From positions 1-5,931 of the forward strand of contig JAKSDL010000444.1 of NCBI GenBank assembly GCA_022360105.1: a stretch of 5,931 nucleotides of DNA. The letters run 5' to 3'. Each line of letters starts with the position of its first letter. The stretch's first letter is position 1. Both the position numbers and the translations under genes were made by a program. Below are positions 4,944 through 5,931 of the stretch, piece by piece. Under the pieces are notes generated by a model. It was not told where the DNA came from and did no database searches. It was given only the letters and a program-made list of their open reading frames with translations. This DNA comes from Pseudomonadota bacterium. Its GTDB lineage: Bacteria; SAR324; XYD2-FULL-50-16; JAHJRI01.

Positions 4944-5468
4944 ATGTTTTACAAAAAATCACTTACTACATTCTTATGTTTCATCTCAATCTTGCTATTA
5001 GCTGGATGCACCGGTGAGAATAAATTTGAAAAAGAAATCGCTATTGAGGCGTCGGCAATAAAACTGGCTCGTGAGGCTTTTCGAGGGAGTTATAAATTGA
5101 TCGACACCGACGAACTGAAACAGAAAATCGATGCCAATGAGACATTGCTATTGATTGATACCATGCCTTATGAAGCCAGTTACAAAAAAAATCATATTCC
5201 GACAGCAAAGCATTTTTTGTTTCCCATTCCGGAAATGAATTCCTGGAAAGCCGGCGAAACCGGAGGGAAGTCCGAAGAAGATTATGTTGCCTTATTAGGC
5301 AAAGATAAAACAAAAATGATTGTTATTTATTGCGGTTTTGTAAAATGCACGAGAAGTCACAATGGCGCCATGTGGGCGGTAAAGCTTGGATATTCCAATG
5401 TCTATCGTTACCCTGGTGGTGTTTTTGCCTGGAAAGGTGCCAAATATCCATTAAATTCAATTGACTAG
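4944..5468 (+). CDS. Rhodanese-domain lipoprotein
   Basis: From the ATG at 4944 the protein is 174 residues. Residues 1-22 are a lipoprotein signal: MFYKK, a hydrophobic core and lipobox LAGC, with Cys22 as the lipidated residue. A single rhodanese domain covers about 50-170: LLLIDTMPYEASYKKNHIP (68-86), then MIVIYCGFVKCTRSHNGA (125-142) with catalytic Cys130, then VYRYPGGVFAWKGA (153-166). Rhodaneses carry a persulfide on the active-site Cys; here this would happen outside the cytoplasm on a membrane anchor. The active loop has a second cysteine, Cys135, giving a C-X4-C pair. A GTG at 4911 would add 11 residues, but GAAAGG (4935-4940) just before 4944 and the compact signal peptide favour the later ATG. 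It is probably co-transcribed with the MauE-like gene. Rhodanese-like lipoproteins are known in Geobacter ext (selenite/tellurite reduction) clusters, an analogy only. Confidence 0.9.
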   Translation: MFYKKSLTTFLCFISILLLAGCTGENKFEKEIAIEASAIKLAREAFRGSYKLIDTDELKQKIDANETLLLIDTMPYEASYKKNHIPTAKHFLFPIPEMNSWKAGETGGKSEEDYVALLGKDKTKMIVIYCGFVKCTRSHNGAMWAVKLGYSNVYRYPGGVFAWKGAKYPLNSID

Positions 5469-5495
5469 CCGGCAGTAGCTGAGTGCTATTAAACC

Positions 5496-5526
5496 AAAAA
5501 AGGTTCCCCGACACAATGGGGACCTT
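5496..5526 (-). terminator. Rho-independent terminator for minus-strand transcription
   Basis: Read on the minus strand, AAGGTCCCC (5526-5518) pairs with GGGGAACCTT (5509-5500, one bulged base) around an 8-nt loop, and a run of six T follows (5501-5496). It lies 29 nt after the stop of the minus-strand ORF at 5556. On the plus strand only TTGCCC follows the stem, so it is a poor terminator for the rhodanese gene. Confidence 0.6.
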
Positions 5527-5554
5527 GCCCAGTTCTGAGTTTGTGTTGGGCAGG
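5524..5554. repeat. Second hairpin competing with the terminator stem
   Basis: CTTGCCCA (5524-5531) pairs with TGGGCAGG (5547-5554), eight pairs including one G-T. It shares 5524-5526 with the terminator stem. On the minus strand it would form first and could compete with the base of the terminator hairpin, as an antiterminator does, although it takes only three pairs. Confidence 0.3.
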
Positions 5555-5555
5555 T

Positions 5556-5786
5556 TTACCTTTCGAAAACAGCCTTCCTTTTATCTAAAGTGTTTAACCG
5601 CTCAATTGCTGTTGCTCGAACGCTTTGATCCTCATCCTTTTCCGACATCTGTTCAATCAATTTCTTATCATCCACTTTGTTAAGGAAGTGGATCTGTTCA
5701 TTAAGATCCAAATGCAGGTGCTGGGCACAAACAGCTCTCTGAACTCCATGCTTTCTTCTATTTTTTTGGGGCCAATCAGATTTCAA
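5556..5786 (-). CDS. Short HEAT-repeat-like protein or gene remnant
   Basis: The C-terminal half of this 76-codon frame reads like a real protein: VDDKKLIEQMSEKDEDQSVR followed by ATAIERLNTLD has the form of a HEAT/PBS-lyase-type helical repeat (helix, short acidic turn, VRxxAxxxL helix). A Rho-independent terminator lies 29 nt beyond its stop, supporting transcription from this strand. The N-terminal half (residues 1-25, basic and Cys/His-containing) looks less protein-like, and the only upstream start is TTG at 5786 with no ribosome-binding site. A neighbouring minus-strand frame at 5857-5783 (ending DADLVWSKQVVYEILTRS, then TGA) also looks partly coding and overlaps the TTG as TTGA. The simplest reading is the 3' end of a frameshifted or truncated gene; a genuine short gene remains possible. 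It is convergent with the rhodanese gene. Confidence 0.4.
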   Translation of the reverse strand: MKSDWPQKNRRKHGVQRAVCAQHLHLDLNEQIHFLNKVDDKKLIEQMSEKDEDQSVRATAIERLNTLDKRKAVFER

Positions 5787-5931
5787 GACCTTGTTAAAAT
5801 CTCATAGACCACCTGTTTTGACCAAACTAAATCGGCATCAAGTTGAGAATGCGCATGTCAAAAATAACTGTTTGCAGCCGGAAAAGGAGGTCTGGGCAGC
5901 GGAAACGGTAGGTGGACCGGAAAATATTTGA
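5743..5931 (+). other. Coding-looking open frame ending at the last base, no start codon
   Basis: A plus-strand frame is open from just after TGA (5740-5742) to TGA at 5929-5931. Its last 37 codons (from about 5818) look coding: they read VENAHVKNNCLQ, then PEKEVWAAETVGGPENI, with many G-first codons. There is no ATG or GTG in the frame, only TTG at 5791 and 5818 without ribosome-binding sites. It may be the tail of a broken gene. No family is recognised. Confidence 0.25.

Noticed and set aside
5041..5313. 90-codon minus-strand ORF
   Set aside because: Antisense to the rhodanese domain; Arg/Ser/Leu-rich shadow composition.
5500..5526. Terminator for the rhodanese gene
   Set aside because: On the plus strand no T-run follows the stem; the T-run exists only on the minus strand.
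5483..5683. 66-codon plus-strand ORF over the hairpins
   Set aside because: No ribosome-binding site; it runs antisense to the HEAT-like frame and through the terminator.
5783..5785. In-frame TGA as selenocysteine in a minus-strand frame
   Set aside because: No SECIS-like hairpin or selenoprotein context is visible; a frame break in a remnant explains it more simply.

Overview
The window reads as a moderately AT-rich (about 40% GC by eye) piece of a Gram-negative chromosome. It carries a probable outer-membrane barrel with a signal peptide and C-terminal Phe, and a lipobox lipoprotein. Nothing fixes the species. The LysR / MauE-DoxX / periplasmic rhodanese combination and the codon use would suit a Desulfobacterota-type bacterium, but that is inference. 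No tRNA, rRNA, CRISPR array or insertion sequence was seen.

Layout. (1) Positions 1-374 hold the 5' part of an unrecognised minus-strand gene that runs off the left edge. (2) Positions 375-888 are an AT-rich intergenic stretch with small dyads but no convincing gene. (3) A co-oriented plus-strand set follows: an N-formylglutamate amidohydrolase-family protein (889-1692), an unrecognised 88-residue protein with a TTG start (1778-2044) and a DUF2288 protein (about 2149-2484). The leader before the DUF2288 gene contains a nine-codon ORF inside two mutually exclusive hairpins. (4) Convergent to this, 7 nt away, lies a minus-strand gene for a secreted barrel-like protein (2492-3121) with its own extended -10 promoter. 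(5) A LysR-type regulator (3315-4214, minus) is divergent from a MauE/DoxX-like membrane protein (4346-4876), followed by a rhodanese-domain lipoprotein (4944-5468). (6) The right end (5469-5931) holds a minus-strand Rho-independent terminator, a short HEAT-repeat-like minus-strand ORF and a start-less, coding-looking plus-strand frame that stops on the last base. This end looks fragmentary.

The most coherent functional unit is the LysR-MauE-rhodanese module. The divergent intergenic region carries a perfect 19-bp palindrome with the T-N11-A LysR-type signature. It covers the -35 elements of promoters facing both ways, so the regulator probably controls its own gene and the membrane protein/lipoprotein pair. 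MauE-type proteins act in extracytoplasmic thiol redox, and rhodanese domains carry persulfide or related sulfur/selenium species on a cysteine. A regulated sulfur- or selenium-handling redox relay in the cell envelope is therefore a reasonable hypothesis, not a demonstrated function.
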